Source of the DNA: Streptacidiphilus anmyonensis | GTDB taxonomy: Bacteria > Actinomycetota > Actinomycetes > Streptomycetales > Streptomycetaceae | Assembly (NCBI RefSeq): GCF_000787855.1 | Contig: NZ_BBPQ01000001.1 | Span: 62,001-126,000, forward strand | Length of the DNA stretch: 64,000 nt | Direction of reading: 5' to 3' | In this document: one piece after another, positions 8,033 to 16,269 of the stretch | How positions within the stretch are numbered: the stretch's first letter is position 1 | Layout of the letters: every line of letters begins with the position of its first letter | Made by a program: the position numbers and the translations under genes | The notes under the pieces: model-generated | What the model was told of the DNA's origin: nothing | What the model saw: only the letters and a program-made list of their open reading frames with translations | Database searches by the model: none

Positions 8033-8692
8033 ATGACCTCGACTGATCTGCTCCCGCCCATCGGGCCGGTCACGGCGGACGACCTTGCCGAAGGCCTGCG
8101 GCTGGTGCTCGCGCTGCTGCGCCAGCCGGCCGCCCTCTCCGCGGACTGGAGCCGTCCGGCCGGGACGCTGGACATGGACTGCTGGGAGACCGCCGAGCAC
8201 CTCGCCGACTGCTTCTTCTTCTACGGCACGCAGCTTGCCCAGCAGTCACCGCCCGTCGAGACCTTCCTGTCGTTCGTCAATCATCGGTCCGCACCGGGCA
8301 GGCCCTGGAGCGTGATCTCCAGTGAGCGCGAGCCCGGGGTCGAGAGCCTGGTGCAGGTGGTGGAGGCCTGCGGGGCGCTCCACATCGCGATGGTGCGGAC
8401 GTCGGCACCGGAGGCACGTGCCTTCCACCCCATGGGGACGACGGACCCCGAGGGTTCGGCGGCCATGGGCCTGGTCGAGCTCTTCGTCCACGGTTACGAC
8501 CTGTCCTGCGGGCTCGGCCTGGACTGGACCGCCCCGGCCGGCCTCTCCGCCCGGGCGCTGCACCGCCTCTTCCCCGAGGCTCCGGCGGACACCGACCCCT
8601 GGGCGACCCTGCTCTGGGCCACCGGCCGCGGTGACCTGCCCGGACGTGAGCGGTTGACGGCGGACTGGCGCTGGCACAGCGCACCCCGCTGA
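8033..8692 (+). CDS. Maleylpyruvate isomerase/DinB-like mycothiol-dependent protein
   Basis: The 219-residue product has the helical DinB/MDMPI N-terminal fold: a first helix GPVTADDLAEGLRLVLALL, then MDCWETAEHLADCFFFYGTQ, and a later MGLVELFVHGYDLSCGLGL carrying the conserved His. Family members are often mycothiol-dependent isomerases or transferases, consistent with the mshB gene further along. The reaction is unknown. The ATG has AAGGTGG at correct spacing. The frame is open for 350 bases upstream, but that stretch is the transposase remnant and is not part of the gene. Confidence 0.75.
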   Translation: MTSTDLLPPIGPVTADDLAEGLRLVLALLRQPAALSADWSRPAGTLDMDCWETAEHLADCFFFYGTQLAQQSPPVETFLSFVNHRSAPGRPWSVISSEREPGVESLVQVVEACGALHIAMVRTSAPEARAFHPMGTTDPEGSAAMGLVELFVHGYDLSCGLGLDWTAPAGLSARALHRLFPEAPADTDPWATLLWATGRGDLPGRERLTADWRWHSAPR

Positions 8693-8757
8693 GACGCCAC
8701 GGCCCGGGTCAGGCTTCCTCCTCGATCGGGCAGGTCTCCCGGACCGGGGTTCTCCCG

Positions 8758-8804
8758 GGGCCGCCAGGCTCACCGCGTGACCCTTGGGCTTGGCCTGGCG
8801 GCCC
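8758..8804. terminator. Inverted repeat, probable terminator
   Basis: GGGCCGCCAGG and CCTGGCGGCCC form a perfect 11-bp stem with a 25-nt loop, 65 nt after the isomerase-like gene and before a convergent gene. There is no T-tract, as is usual for actinobacterial hairpin terminators. The remaining 8693-8947 spacer shows no gene. Confidence 0.4.
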
Positions 8805-8947
8805 TGGGAGGTTCCCGGCACGCCTCTGGGGCCCGGTCGAGGAGGAACCAGCGCCCCACCCACCCCACACGACGCACTGACCGCAGCGAGACTCGGCACG
8901 GCGGGCAGAGACACAGCGCCGCTCGCACCGGTCTCCGGGGCGGGCCG

Positions 8948-9601
8948 CTATCCGCCGTACGTCGCGAAGTCGGTGATCACGGTGAAGCCCAGGCCGTAGG
9001 CGCTCACGCCGCGGCCGTAGGCGCCGATGTGGGCGCCCTCCGCGTCGCCGGCGAGGACCCAGCCGTACTCGGATTCGCGGTAGCGGAACGGCTGCGGGGT
9101 GCCGTTGACCGGGAGGGTGAGGGAGGACCAGGCGGGGCTCTCGAGGTCGTCGGCGAGGTCCCAGGCGAGGGCCGTCTGCTGGTCGAGCCAGTCCTGGCGC
9201 AGCGAGCGCTCCATCGGGGCGTGCTCGGTGGCGGCGAGGAGGCCGGAGCCGGCCAGCCACGCGGCCGAGGAGACCGAGGTCGCCTCCAGCATGCCGGTGC
9301 CGTTCTCCAGCCGGCGGGCCTCGCGCCGGGCGACCGTCACCACGACAGCGAAGCGCTTGCCCTCGGCCGGGTCCTGGGCGAGGTAGGAGCGCACCGGCTC
9401 GTCGCCGTGGCCGAGGGAGCCGTAGTCGACGACGCGGCCGTCCGGCGAGGTGCCGGTGGCGCCGTACCAGCGGCGGCCGGTCCAGGCGTCGTCCAGGCCG
9501 TACCAGGGGAAGTCGACCCCCGAGAAGCCGGGCCCGGCGGACTTCGCCTCCGCGTGCGGCTGCTGCTCCTGCTCCGCCACGGTCTCACTCGTGGTGTCCA
9601 T
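8948..9601 (-). CDS. Hypothetical protein, not recognised
   Basis: I do not recognise this 217-residue protein. It is acidic and aromatic-rich, with FPWYGLDDAWTGRRWYGATG near the start and repeated Tyr/Gly motifs at the end (YGWVLAGDAEG, then GAYGRGVSAYGLGFTVI). There is no signal peptide, and the middle looks helical (MERSLRQDWLDQQTALAWDL). The coding call is supported by an excellent GGAGGAGG 6 nt before the ATG, a full-length frame with actinobacterial codon bias, and termination close to the convergent neighbour. It probably forms its own unit downstream of tatB. Confidence 0.7.
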   Translation of the reverse strand: MDTTSETVAEQEQQPHAEAKSAGPGFSGVDFPWYGLDDAWTGRRWYGATGTSPDGRVVDYGSLGHGDEPVRSYLAQDPAEGKRFAVVVTVARREARRLENGTGMLEATSVSSAAWLAGSGLLAATEHAPMERSLRQDWLDQQTALAWDLADDLESPAWSSLTLPVNGTPQPFRYRESEYGWVLAGDAEGAHIGAYGRGVSAYGLGFTVITDFATYGG

Positions 9602-9694
9602 ACCGGCCTCCTCCTTGGTCCGCCCCGGCAGAAGATTACCGGGGCGGGCCGGGCCGACCGTGTAGGGAGGGGATAACGCGCGCGTGAGCCGCCC

Positions 9695-10177
9695 TCAGGT
9701 CGCCTCGAGGTCGTACGGAGGCCGCTCGTCCGCGGCGCCCGCTGCGGCCGCTGCCGGGTCCGCGGAGGCCGCTGTGGAAGCCCCGGACGCGGAGGCGGAG
9801 GCGCCGGGCGTCGACTCGGGGGCCACCTTGCCCAGCGGGTCGTTGCGGACGGACTTCACGGCCGTGGCGGCTTCCGTCGCGTCACGGGTGAAGCCGTTCT
9901 TCAGCTCCTGGATCTCGTTCAGGCCGAACTCCTCGCCGTGCCGCTGCATCTGCTTGCGGACGAAGGTCTTCGGGTTGAGGTCCTGGAACTCGAAGTCCTG
10001 GTACTCCGGGCCCAGCTCCTTGCGGATGTCCTCCTTGGCGCTGTCGGAGAACTCGCGGATCTTGCGGATGATGCCCATCGCGTCCTGGACCAGCTTGGGG
10101 AGCTTGTCCGGGCCGAAGATGACCACGGCGAGAACGACGAGCACCACCATCTCCAGTGGGCTTATGTCGAAGAACAT
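9695..10177 (-). CDS. tatB: Sec-independent translocase subunit TatB
   Basis: The 160-residue protein has the TatB layout: an N-terminal membrane anchor (LEMVVLVVLAVVIFGPDKLP) with the invariant FGPDKLPKL hinge, an amphipathic helix (MGIIRKIREFSDSAKEDIRK), and a disordered Ala/Ser-rich tail. It forms the substrate receptor with TatC for export of folded twin-arginine proteins. The GGGGAG Shine-Dalgarno sequence is clear. It lies 155 nt downstream of htrA on the same strand, in the sigE, anti-sigma, htrA, tatB order known from mycobacteria, so it is probably part of the envelope-stress regulon. Confidence 0.93.
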   Translation of the reverse strand: MFFDISPLEMVVLVVLAVVIFGPDKLPKLVQDAMGIIRKIREFSDSAKEDIRKELGPEYQDFEFQDLNPKTFVRKQMQRHGEEFGLNEIQELKNGFTRDATEAATAVKSVRNDPLGKVAPESTPGASASASGASTAASADPAAAAAGAADERPPYDLEAT

Positions 10178-10332
10178 GCGGTGGGCTCCCCTGCTGACGT
10201 GTGGACTGCTCCAGCGTAATCGCCCGGACGGCCAGTCGTACCCGGTGACGAGTGAACCAGCGGTGTGAAAAGGGGAACGGAACGAACGGAACCGCTCTCT
10301 GCCTGCCCCGGACCGCTCAGACTCCGGTCGAC

Positions 10333-11724
10333 TCAGGCCTTGGTCGATGTCGTGTCGGTCGGCGCCGCGGTGAGCTTCGCCTGGATCTTCAGGCTCGCGC
10401 CGTTCCGCAGCACCGTGAGCTGGGTCGTGCCGTTGGCCCTGCGGCCGCGGATCAGCGCGATCAGATCGTCGGCGTCGGTGACGGCGACCCCGTCGGCCGC
10501 GGTCACCACGTCGCCGACCATCAGCTTCGAACCCGCGGCGTGCACGTCGGTGATCTTTGCGCCGCCGTCGAAGCCGCGGTCCAGCGTGACGCCGATGGTG
10601 GGCGGCGTGGCCCGGCCGCCGCCGATCAGCTGCGCGGCCACCGCGGTGGCCTGGTCGATCGGGATGGCGAAGCCGAGGCCGATGCTGCCGCTGGTGCTGT
10701 CGCTCCCGTAGGGATCGGAGCTGTCCGGGTCGGAGGAGCGGATCACCGTGTTGATGCCGATCACGGTGCCGCTGGCGTCGAGCAGCGGGCCCCCCGAGTT
10801 GCCCGGGTTGATCGGCGCGTCGGTCTGCAGCGCGTCGAGGTAGGAGTCGCCGGCGGGCGAGTCGAGGCTGCCGGAGACGATCGGGCGGTCGACGGCGCTG
10901 ACGATGCCGGAGGTGACCGTGCCGCGCAGGCCGTAGGGGGCGCCGATCGCCATCACCGGTTCACCGACCTGGACGTTGTCCGAGTCGCCGAAGGTCACGG
11001 GGTTGAGCCCGGAGACGCCGGCGACGCGCAGCACCGCGAGGTCGCTGCCGGCGTCGCGGCCGACGATGGCGGCCGGATGATGCTGGCCGGTGCTGAAGGT
11101 CACGGTGACCGTGCCGGGGGTGCCCTCGGGCGCGATCACGTGGTTGTTGGTGAGGATGTGGCCGTTGGCGTCCAGCAGGATGCCGGTGCCGGTGGTGCGC
11201 TGGCCGCCGGCGTCGACCTGGAGGTAGACCACGCCCGGCAGCACGGCGCGGAGGACGGCCGCGGTGCCGTTGGAGTCCTTGGAGGCGGAACTCGACGCCT
11301 GGTGCAGGGTGAGCCGGCCGCCCTCGGCCGCGCCCTCGACGCCGACCCCGAGACCGCCGCCGATGAGACTGGCGACCACCACGACGAAGGCGATGATCAG
11401 CAAGCCCTTGGGCGAGGTGAGCGCCGGTACCGCCCGGCCCGGCCGACGGCCGACCGGGCCGTCCCCGCCCCAGGGGCCGTCGTTGACGCGCTGGGCGGCT
11501 GTGAGCCAGTCATCGTCGCTCGTGCCGCCACCCGTGCCGTCGCCGTGGCGGTCGCCGTCGCCGTCGCCGTCGCCGACGAGTCTGCCGTCCTCCGCGCGCA
11601 CGCGGCTGCCGAAGATCGCGCCGCGCTGCGCGCCCGCGCCGCCCGGGTGGCTCCACCACGCGGGCGCGGGCCGCTGGGCACGCTGTGGCGCCCGCGGCTC
11701 CTCCACCTGGTGTTCCGCTGCCAT
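10333..11724 (-). CDS. HtrA/DegP-type membrane-anchored S1C protease with PDZ domain
   Basis: The 463-residue protein has a long hydrophilic cytosolic N-terminus with an Asp-Gly repeat (DGDGDGDRHGDG), one membrane anchor (LLIIAFVVVVASLIGGGLGV), a trypsin-like domain and a PDZ domain. The catalytic triad is visible as His in ILTNNHV, Asp in AGSDLAVLRV and Ser in NPGNSGGPLLD. The PDZ domain starts at PPTIGVTLDRGF and ends LTVLRNGASLKIQ. It should degrade or chaperone misfolded extracytoplasmic proteins. The ATG at 11724 is chosen because GGAGGAG lies 8 nt upstream; a GTG six codons earlier is weaker. It is downstream of the anti-sigma gene. Confidence 0.9.
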   Translation of the reverse strand: MAAEHQVEEPRAPQRAQRPAPAWWSHPGGAGAQRGAIFGSRVRAEDGRLVGDGDGDGDRHGDGTGGGTSDDDWLTAAQRVNDGPWGGDGPVGRRPGRAVPALTSPKGLLIIAFVVVVASLIGGGLGVGVEGAAEGGRLTLHQASSSASKDSNGTAAVLRAVLPGVVYLQVDAGGQRTTGTGILLDANGHILTNNHVIAPEGTPGTVTVTFSTGQHHPAAIVGRDAGSDLAVLRVAGVSGLNPVTFGDSDNVQVGEPVMAIGAPYGLRGTVTSGIVSAVDRPIVSGSLDSPAGDSYLDALQTDAPINPGNSGGPLLDASGTVIGINTVIRSSDPDSSDPYGSDSTSGSIGLGFAIPIDQATAVAAQLIGGGRATPPTIGVTLDRGFDGGAKITDVHAAGSKLMVGDVVTAADGVAVTDADDLIALIRGRRANGTTQLTVLRNGASLKIQAKLTAAPTDTTSTKA

Positions 11725-11978
11725 GCCGAACTGCTCCTCCACGCCTGCTGCCCTGGCATTGAAACAGGTCGGGGGCGATCGAGGCTACGCCCGCGTGAAT
11801 GTTCCCAGTTAACGAACAGGTGACTGAACAGCTCACCGACAGACGCCGGCCGATTCACCGGCGGACGACCGCGCCGGGTCTCACCGGGCCGCGGCGGGCC
11901 TCGCGCGCAGGAGAACGCGTCGGCCCGTCCCGCGGGGGCGCGGTACGGGCCGACGTCGTGGACGGATGGGTGTGGCCG

Positions 11979-12950
11979 CTAGCGCAGCTGGGCCGCCGGG
12001 TAGAGGATCGGCGGCGTGCCCGGACGGGCGAGCGCGACGTGCTGGTTGACGGCCGGATGCTCGGGGGCGTCGTCGACACGCGCGACGTTGTAGGCGGGCT
12101 GTCCGTCGTTCGGCGCGTAGTTGGCGGACGGCGCGTAGTTGTTGGAGCCGGACAGCGGGGCGACGTCGTGGGGCGCCTCCGACGTGGCCGTGACCCCGGT
12201 GAGGGCGCTGCTCAGGGTGACCGCGGCGACCGAGAACGCGCCTGCCGCGGCGAAGACGAGCCGCCTGCCGCGCGGCGCGGCGGGCGCGCTCGGCGCGACG
12301 CCGACCACGGCCGCCCGCTCCGCGCGCTCGGCCTGGGCCGAACCCGCGCCGGAGGTCGACATCGTGGAACCCGAGGAATCCGACCCGGCGCGCAGCCGGG
12401 CCGCTATCGGGCGCTCGCCGCGGGGCTCACGGCCGCGCTCACGCCGGGCGCGCGGGTCGATCCCGGGCACCGGACGGTCCGCTCCGAGCGCGCCGTTGCC
12501 GAAGCTGCTGCCGCGCAGACCACCGTTGCCGAGGCCGCCGGACATGCCGAAGCCCGCTCCAGGGCCCTGGGCGCCCGATCCTCCGAAGAGGGAGCGGACG
12601 CGCGAGGGCGTGCCCTGGGGCGGGCGCCCTTCACCCTCGTCGTCGTCGGCTGCGGAGATGGCCATCAGGCGGCTCAGGAAGACACCGCTGGGCTCGGGGC
12701 ACAGCACCTCGCGCAGGTGCGCCTTGAGGCGGCGCTCCGCCTCCGCCTCGGCCAGGCAGTCGGGGCAGGTGGCCAGGTGCGCCTGGACGCGCTCGCGCGC
12801 GCCGTGGTCGAGCTCGCCGTCGACGAAGGCGGCGAGGCGGTCACCGAGGTGGTGCTCCTGCGGCGGCGGGGCCGTGACGGCGACGGAGACCTGGGTCACC
12901 CGCAGCTCGCCGATCTCCGACCGCGGAACGCGGCGGGACTGCTCGCTCAC
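11979..12950 (-). CDS. rseA: Zinc-finger (ZAS) anti-sigma factor, RseA-like
   Basis: The 323-residue protein should bind the sigma E product of the overlapping upstream gene. Its anti-sigma domain occupies residues 33-90 with the H58-x3-C62-x2-C65 motif (HLATCPDC) and preceding His residues. A Gly/Ser-rich linker follows. One hydrophobic segment ([20 protein letters not shown]) suggests a membrane anchor with a short external tail of Asn/Tyr-rich repeats ([14 protein letters not shown]). The GTG start overlaps the sigma stop (GTGA), so the two are coupled. Mycobacterial RseA occupies the same place but is shorter; the membrane segment here hints at regulated proteolysis. The symbol is by synteny. 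Confidence 0.87.
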   Translation of the reverse strand: MSEQSRRVPRSEIGELRVTQVSVAVTAPPPQEHHLGDRLAAFVDGELDHGARERVQAHLATCPDCLAEAEAERRLKAHLREVLCPEPSGVFLSRLMAISAADDDEGEGRPPQGTPSRVRSLFGGSGAQGPGAGFGMSGGLGNGGLRGSSFGNGALGADRPVPGIDPRARRERGREPRGERPIAARLRAGSDSSGSTMSTSGAGSAQAERAERAAVVGVAPSAPAAPRGRRLVFAAAGAFSVAAVTLSSALTGVTATSEAPHDVAPLSGSNNYAPSANYAPNDGQPAYNVARVDDAPEHPAVNQHVALARPGTPPILYPAAQLR

Positions 12951-13828
12951 GAGGACCGCCCCCGATCGAGGGCGTCGGCGGCCAGCAGTTGGGCCTCGGC
13001 CTCCACGTCCACGCCGGCCCGCCGCTCACGGCCCTCGCCCGCGCCGGGGGCGCGGTGCTGCAGGGCGGCGCGCAGGTGTGCGCGACCGCGGTGGATGCGG
13101 CTGCGGACGGTGCCGAGCTTGACCCCGAGGGTCGCGGCGATCTCCTCGTAGGACAGGCCCTCGATGTCGCAGAGCACCACGGCGGCACGGAACTCCGGCG
13201 CGAGCGTGTCGAGCGCGTGCTGCACGTCGGCGTCGAAGTGGGTGTCGTGGAACTGCTGGGCCGGCGACGGCTCCCGGCTGGGCAGCCGCTCGGCGGCGTC
13301 CTCAGCCAGCGCGTCGAAGCGGATCCGCTGCTTGCGGCGGACCATGTCCAGGAAGAGGTTGGTCGTGATCCGGTGCAGCCAGCCCTCGAACGTGCCCGGG
13401 GTGTACGTGGACAGCGAGCGGAAGACACGGACGAAGACCTCCTGCGTGAGGTCCTCGGCGTCGTGCTGGTTGCCGGTCAGGCGGTAGGCGAGGCGGTACA
13501 CCCGGGCGGAGTGCGTCTGGACGATCTCCTCCCAACTGGGCGGGGTCCAGGCAGTCGCGGCGCTCTGCTCGTCGAAGGATGCGGTCTGCCCCTCGGTGAC
13601 GCCCTCCAGGGCGGCGGGAAGACCGTTCGACTCCGTCGCCTCGGCGGGCGCGTTCTCAGGCTGCGACTCACTCATCACGGGCTTCGGCGTACGGGCCGGT
13701 GCGGGGCCGCGAAGACTGCGCGAACGGGCACCCCCCTCAGCCACACCTCCTCTATCGGCTCTTCTGCCTAGCAGGGCCACCACCATATCCGCACCACCCG
13801 TTAGCACCGGATAAAAGCCAATCACCAT
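12947..13828 (-). CDS. sigE: ECF RNA polymerase sigma factor SigE
   Basis: The 293-residue sigma factor has region 2 at [20 protein letters not shown] and [20 protein letters not shown], and region 4 at [20 protein letters not shown] and [20 protein letters not shown]. These stretches match what I remember of M. tuberculosis SigE almost word for word, supporting orthology. The N-terminus is unusually long (about 125 residues before region 2), as in mycobacterial SigE, which uses several starts. The ATG at 13828 has GGTGGG 4 nt upstream; a GTG at 13855 and an internal ATG at 13675 are alternatives. A well-placed ECF-type promoter lies upstream, suggesting autoregulation. Confidence 0.92.
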   Translation of the reverse strand: MVIGFYPVLTGGADMVVALLGRRADRGGVAEGGARSRSLRGPAPARTPKPVMSESQPENAPAEATESNGLPAALEGVTEGQTASFDEQSAATAWTPPSWEEIVQTHSARVYRLAYRLTGNQHDAEDLTQEVFVRVFRSLSTYTPGTFEGWLHRITTNLFLDMVRRKQRIRFDALAEDAAERLPSREPSPAQQFHDTHFDADVQHALDTLAPEFRAAVVLCDIEGLSYEEIAATLGVKLGTVRSRIHRGRAHLRAALQHRAPGAGEGRERRAGVDVEAEAQLLAADALDRGRSS

Positions 13829-13911
13829 ACGACCCACCTGCGGCGCTCCGTACACACCCGGTACGCCGGGAGGGCCGACGACCGGGTGTGAACCCGGCCC
13901 TCATCCCGTTC

Positions 13912-13938
13912 CAACGGCCGGGCCTTGATCCCGGTTCC
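13912..13938 (-). promoter_or_regulatory. Putative ECF (SigE-type) promoter of sigE
   Basis: On the minus strand GGAACC (-35, 13938-13933) is followed after 15 nt by CCGTTG (-10, 13917-13912). Read as GGAAC-N17-CGTT, this fits the SigE/SigH class. The expected start point near 13904 gives a leader of about 75 nt to the ATG. Confidence 0.55.
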
Positions 13939-14030
13939 GTCTCTCTCCACTAACCTGTGGCCAGAAATCGACACTGGTCAGTACGGATCGGTGGATCGGC
14001 ACACAACTCGGCGCAGCGCGGGAGGAAGGC

Positions 14031-14633
14031 ATCAGCGGCTACGGGCAAGCAGACCCGGCCCTCGCCGACGCCTACGCCGTCGAGGATCCGGTCCTCGAGC
14101 ACGCCCGCGAACTGTCACTGCTCTCCTCGGTCCGCCCGGTCTCCCCCGGCAGCGGCGCGGCGCTGCGGCTGCTGGCCGCGGCGACCGGAGCGCGGGCGGT
14201 CGTGGAGATCGGCACCGGGGCGGGCGTCTCGGGCATCTGCCTGCTGCGCGGAATGCGAGCGGACGGCATCCTGACCACCGTCGACGTCCAGCCGGGCCTC
14301 CAGCGGCAGGCCAGGGAGGTCTACGCCGCGGCTGGCTTCGCGCCGAGCCGCGCCCGGCTGATTCCCGGCCCCGCCCTCGAGGTGCTGCCGCGACTGGCCG
14401 ACGGCCAGTACGACCTCGTCTTCTGCGACGGCGACCCGGCGGAGGCGACCGGCTACCTTGCTGAATCGTTGCGCCTGCTGCGATCTGGGGGAACGGTCTG
14501 CTTCGAGGGCGCGCTCAGCGGGGTCCGCACGCCCGCCGTACGGGAGCTGATGCGGCAGGTGCGCGAGCACCCCGACCTGATACCCGCGCTGCTCCCGGTG
14601 GGCGACGGCCTCCTCGCCGCGGTCCGTCGCTGA
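14031..14633 (+). CDS. SAM-dependent O-methyltransferase, apparent ATC start
   Basis: The product (about 200 residues) is a Rossmann-fold O-methyltransferase: SAM motif I is VEIGTGAGVSGICLLRG, then DGILTTVDVQPGLQRQA, YDLVFCDGDP and LLRSGGTVCFEG. The first ordinary in-frame start codon is a GTG at 14202, which falls inside motif I, so it cannot be the true start. The frame is open back to 13929 without ATG, GTG or TTG. GGAGG at 14021-14025 lies exactly 5 nt before an ATC codon, and the peptide from there (GYGQADPALADAYAVEDPVL) aligns with family N-termini. The start is therefore annotated as ATC; a sequence error is possible. Mycobacteria carry the same gene divergent from sigE. Confidence 0.75.
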   Translation: MSGYGQADPALADAYAVEDPVLEHARELSLLSSVRPVSPGSGAALRLLAAATGARAVVEIGTGAGVSGICLLRGMRADGILTTVDVQPGLQRQAREVYAAAGFAPSRARLIPGPALEVLPRLADGQYDLVFCDGDPAEATGYLAESLRLLRSGGTVCFEGALSGVRTPAVRELMRQVREHPDLIPALLPVGDGLLAAVRR

Positions 14634-14728
14634 TCCCGCTCTCGCGGGGGTTCACGCCGCTGCGGGCTGGGTGGGGTCGCCCGTGAGCGGGCGCCGTCCA
14701 CGGGCAGGACGAGGACGATCCTCGGGCC

Positions 14729-14787
14729 GGGCCGTCCGAGGGCAGGGCCGTCCGAGGACAGGGCCGCCCGAGGGCGGGGCCGTTTGG
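14729..14787 (+). repeat. 16-bp tandem repeat, about 3.7 copies
   Basis: Units GGGCCGTCCGAGGGCA, GGGCCGTCCGAGGACA and GGGCCGCCCGAGGGCG are followed by a partial fourth, in the noncoding spacer after the methyltransferase gene. No open frame with coding character covers it. Confidence 0.75.
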
Positions 14788-14846
14788 CGGTGGCACCGCC
14801 CGGCGGTGAGCCGTCCGACGGTGGGCCCTTCAGCGCCGCAGCAGGC

Positions 14847-14883
14847 CGAAGGCCCCTCTCCCGCATGGGGACAGGGGCCTTCG
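14847..14883. terminator. Bidirectional hairpin terminator
   Basis: CGAAGGCCCCT pairs perfectly with AGGGGCCTTCG, extended inside by a shorter CCC/GGG pairing. It sits between the convergent methyltransferase and DUF3117 genes and can serve both. There is no T-tract. Confidence 0.65.
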
Positions 14884-14909
14884 ATGGAGGATCGGAGCGG
14901 GGGTGGGCC

Positions 14910-15077
14910 TCAGCCGCACACCTTCTTGAGAGCGTCACCGAGCGCCTCGGCCTCGTCGGGCGTCAGCTCGACGACGAGACGTCCGCCGCCCTCAAGCGGA
15001 ACGCGCATGACGATGCCCCGCCCCTCCTTGGTCACCTCAAGCGGGCCGTCGCCCGTCCGCGGCTTCATGGCCGCCAT
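14910..15077 (-). CDS. DUF3117 small protein
   Basis: This 55-residue protein reads MAAMKPRTGDGPLEVTKEGR and ends ALGDALKKVCG, the signature of the DUF3117 family found throughout actinobacteria (Rv1211 in M. tuberculosis, from memory). It is predicted as a small beta-rich cytosolic protein of unknown role; the single Cys near the end is conserved in what I recall. The ATG at 15077 has AGGAAGGGG before it. A longer frame to 15170 adds a Gly-rich stretch and is not credible. A tag gene nearby matches the mycobacterial order. Confidence 0.88.
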   Translation of the reverse strand: MAAMKPRTGDGPLEVTKEGRGIVMRVPLEGGGRLVVELTPDEAEALGDALKKVCG

Positions 15078-15436
15078 GCTCGTTCCCCTTCCTGCACCTG
15101 CTCCACCGGAACCGGCGGCCCGTCCACCGCCGGTTTCGAACGCACTGATCGGAGTACCAGTATCCCGCATTCAACCGTCTGATGACCAACGTCACGCATC
15201 TCGCCAGCCCCAGGGGCCTCCTCCGTGCACGCTCGGACGCACTCGAACACGCTCGCCGACCGCACCTCAGTTCCCCTCCGCCACCGGGCCCCTGCGGCCG
15301 GGTGAGCCTCCCTCGCGTTCGGTGCGGGGGATGCGGGAAAGTGGGCTACGTCACATCTTCCCCGGGGTACCGGATCCGTCATGCTGACCGGGGCACCAGC
15401 CGGTGACACAGCTGGACGAAAAGTGAGGAGACGGAC
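15078..15436. other. Divergent intergenic region, promoters only
   Basis: No gene is visible in these 359 bases between DUF3117 (leftward) and the enoyl-CoA hydratase gene (rightward). Leftward, TTGGTC-N19-GATACT is a weak promoter candidate. Rightward the region ends with GTGAGGAGACGGAC as the ribosome-binding segment. Short frames here lack coding bias. Confidence 0.5.
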
Positions 15437-16237
15437 GTGGCCGACAGCGTTCTGTACGAGATCGAGGACGGGCTGGCGACCCTGACCATCAACCGCCCCG
15501 AGGCGATGAACGCCCTCGACACGGCGACCAAGGTGGCTCTGCGCGACGCCGCGATCGACGCGGCGGACAACCCGGCGGTCCGTGCGGTCCTGCTGACGGG
15601 CGCGGGCGAGCGCGCGTTCTGCGTGGGCCAGGACCTCAAGGAGCACGTGGGCAACCTGGCCGCCGCACGGGAGGGCGGCGGTCCCGCCCTGTCCACCGTC
15701 CGCGAGCACTACAACCCGCTGGTCACAGCGCTGGCGACGATGCGCAAGCCCGTCGTCGCGGCGATCAACGGCGTCGCGGCGGGCGCGGGCGCCGCGCTGG
15801 CCTGGGCCTGCGACTTCCGCTTCCTCGCGGCCCACGGCGGCTTCAACACCTCCTTCGCCGGAGTGGCCCTCAGCACGGACTCCGGCGCGTCGTGGACACT
15901 GCCGCGGCTGGTGGGCCAGTCCAAGGCGATCGAGTTGCTGATGTTCCCCCAGACCGTCAAGGCGGAGGAGGCGTTGGCTCTCGGCCTGGCGCACCGCGTC
16001 CTGCCCGGGGCCGAGTTGATGGACGAGGCCCGCACGTTCGCCCGCCGACTGGCCGACGGTCCGACGGTCGCCTACGGCGCGATCAAGACCGCGGTGGCGT
16101 TCGGCGCCGGCCACACGCTGGTGGAGACCCTCGCCAAGGAGGAGGAACTCCAGACCCTGGCGGGCGAGTCCGCGGACCATCAGATCGCCGTCGACGCCTT
16201 CCTCGCCAAGGAGACCCCGCGCTTCACGGGCCGTTAG
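15437..16237 (+). CDS. Enoyl-CoA hydratase/isomerase, PaaG-like
   Basis: The 266-residue crotonase-fold enzyme acts on CoA thioesters. The N-terminal INRPEAMNALD and CVGQDLKEH form the CoA and first oxyanion-hole region; INGVAAGAGAALAWACDFR is the second oxyanion-hole helix. The acidic residue sits in ALSTDSGASWTLPRLVG (D148), the position where PaaG-type isomerases have Asp rather than the hydratase Glu pair, so an isomerase role is as likely as hydration. The C-terminus ends in AFLAKETPRFTGR, typical for the group. The GTG start has GAGGAGA upstream. The pathway cannot be told from neighbours. Confidence 0.85.
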   Translation: MADSVLYEIEDGLATLTINRPEAMNALDTATKVALRDAAIDAADNPAVRAVLLTGAGERAFCVGQDLKEHVGNLAAAREGGGPALSTVREHYNPLVTALATMRKPVVAAINGVAAGAGAALAWACDFRFLAAHGGFNTSFAGVALSTDSGASWTLPRLVGQSKAIELLMFPQTVKAEEALALGLAHRVLPGAELMDEARTFARRLADGPTVAYGAIKTAVAFGAGHTLVETLAKEEELQTLAGESADHQIAVDAFLAKETPRFTGR

Positions 16238-16269
16238 GCCTGTGGCCGGCCAGCGTCGAGGGTCCGGCG

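Noticed and set aside
8693-8947. A small gene in the spacer after the isomerase-like protein
   Set aside because: Frames here lack ribosome-binding sites and coding bias; the main feature is an inverted repeat.
11743-11978. A SigE-type promoter upstream of htrA
   Set aside because: GGGAAC is present on the leftward strand near 11804, but no CGTT-like -10 follows at 16-18 nt.
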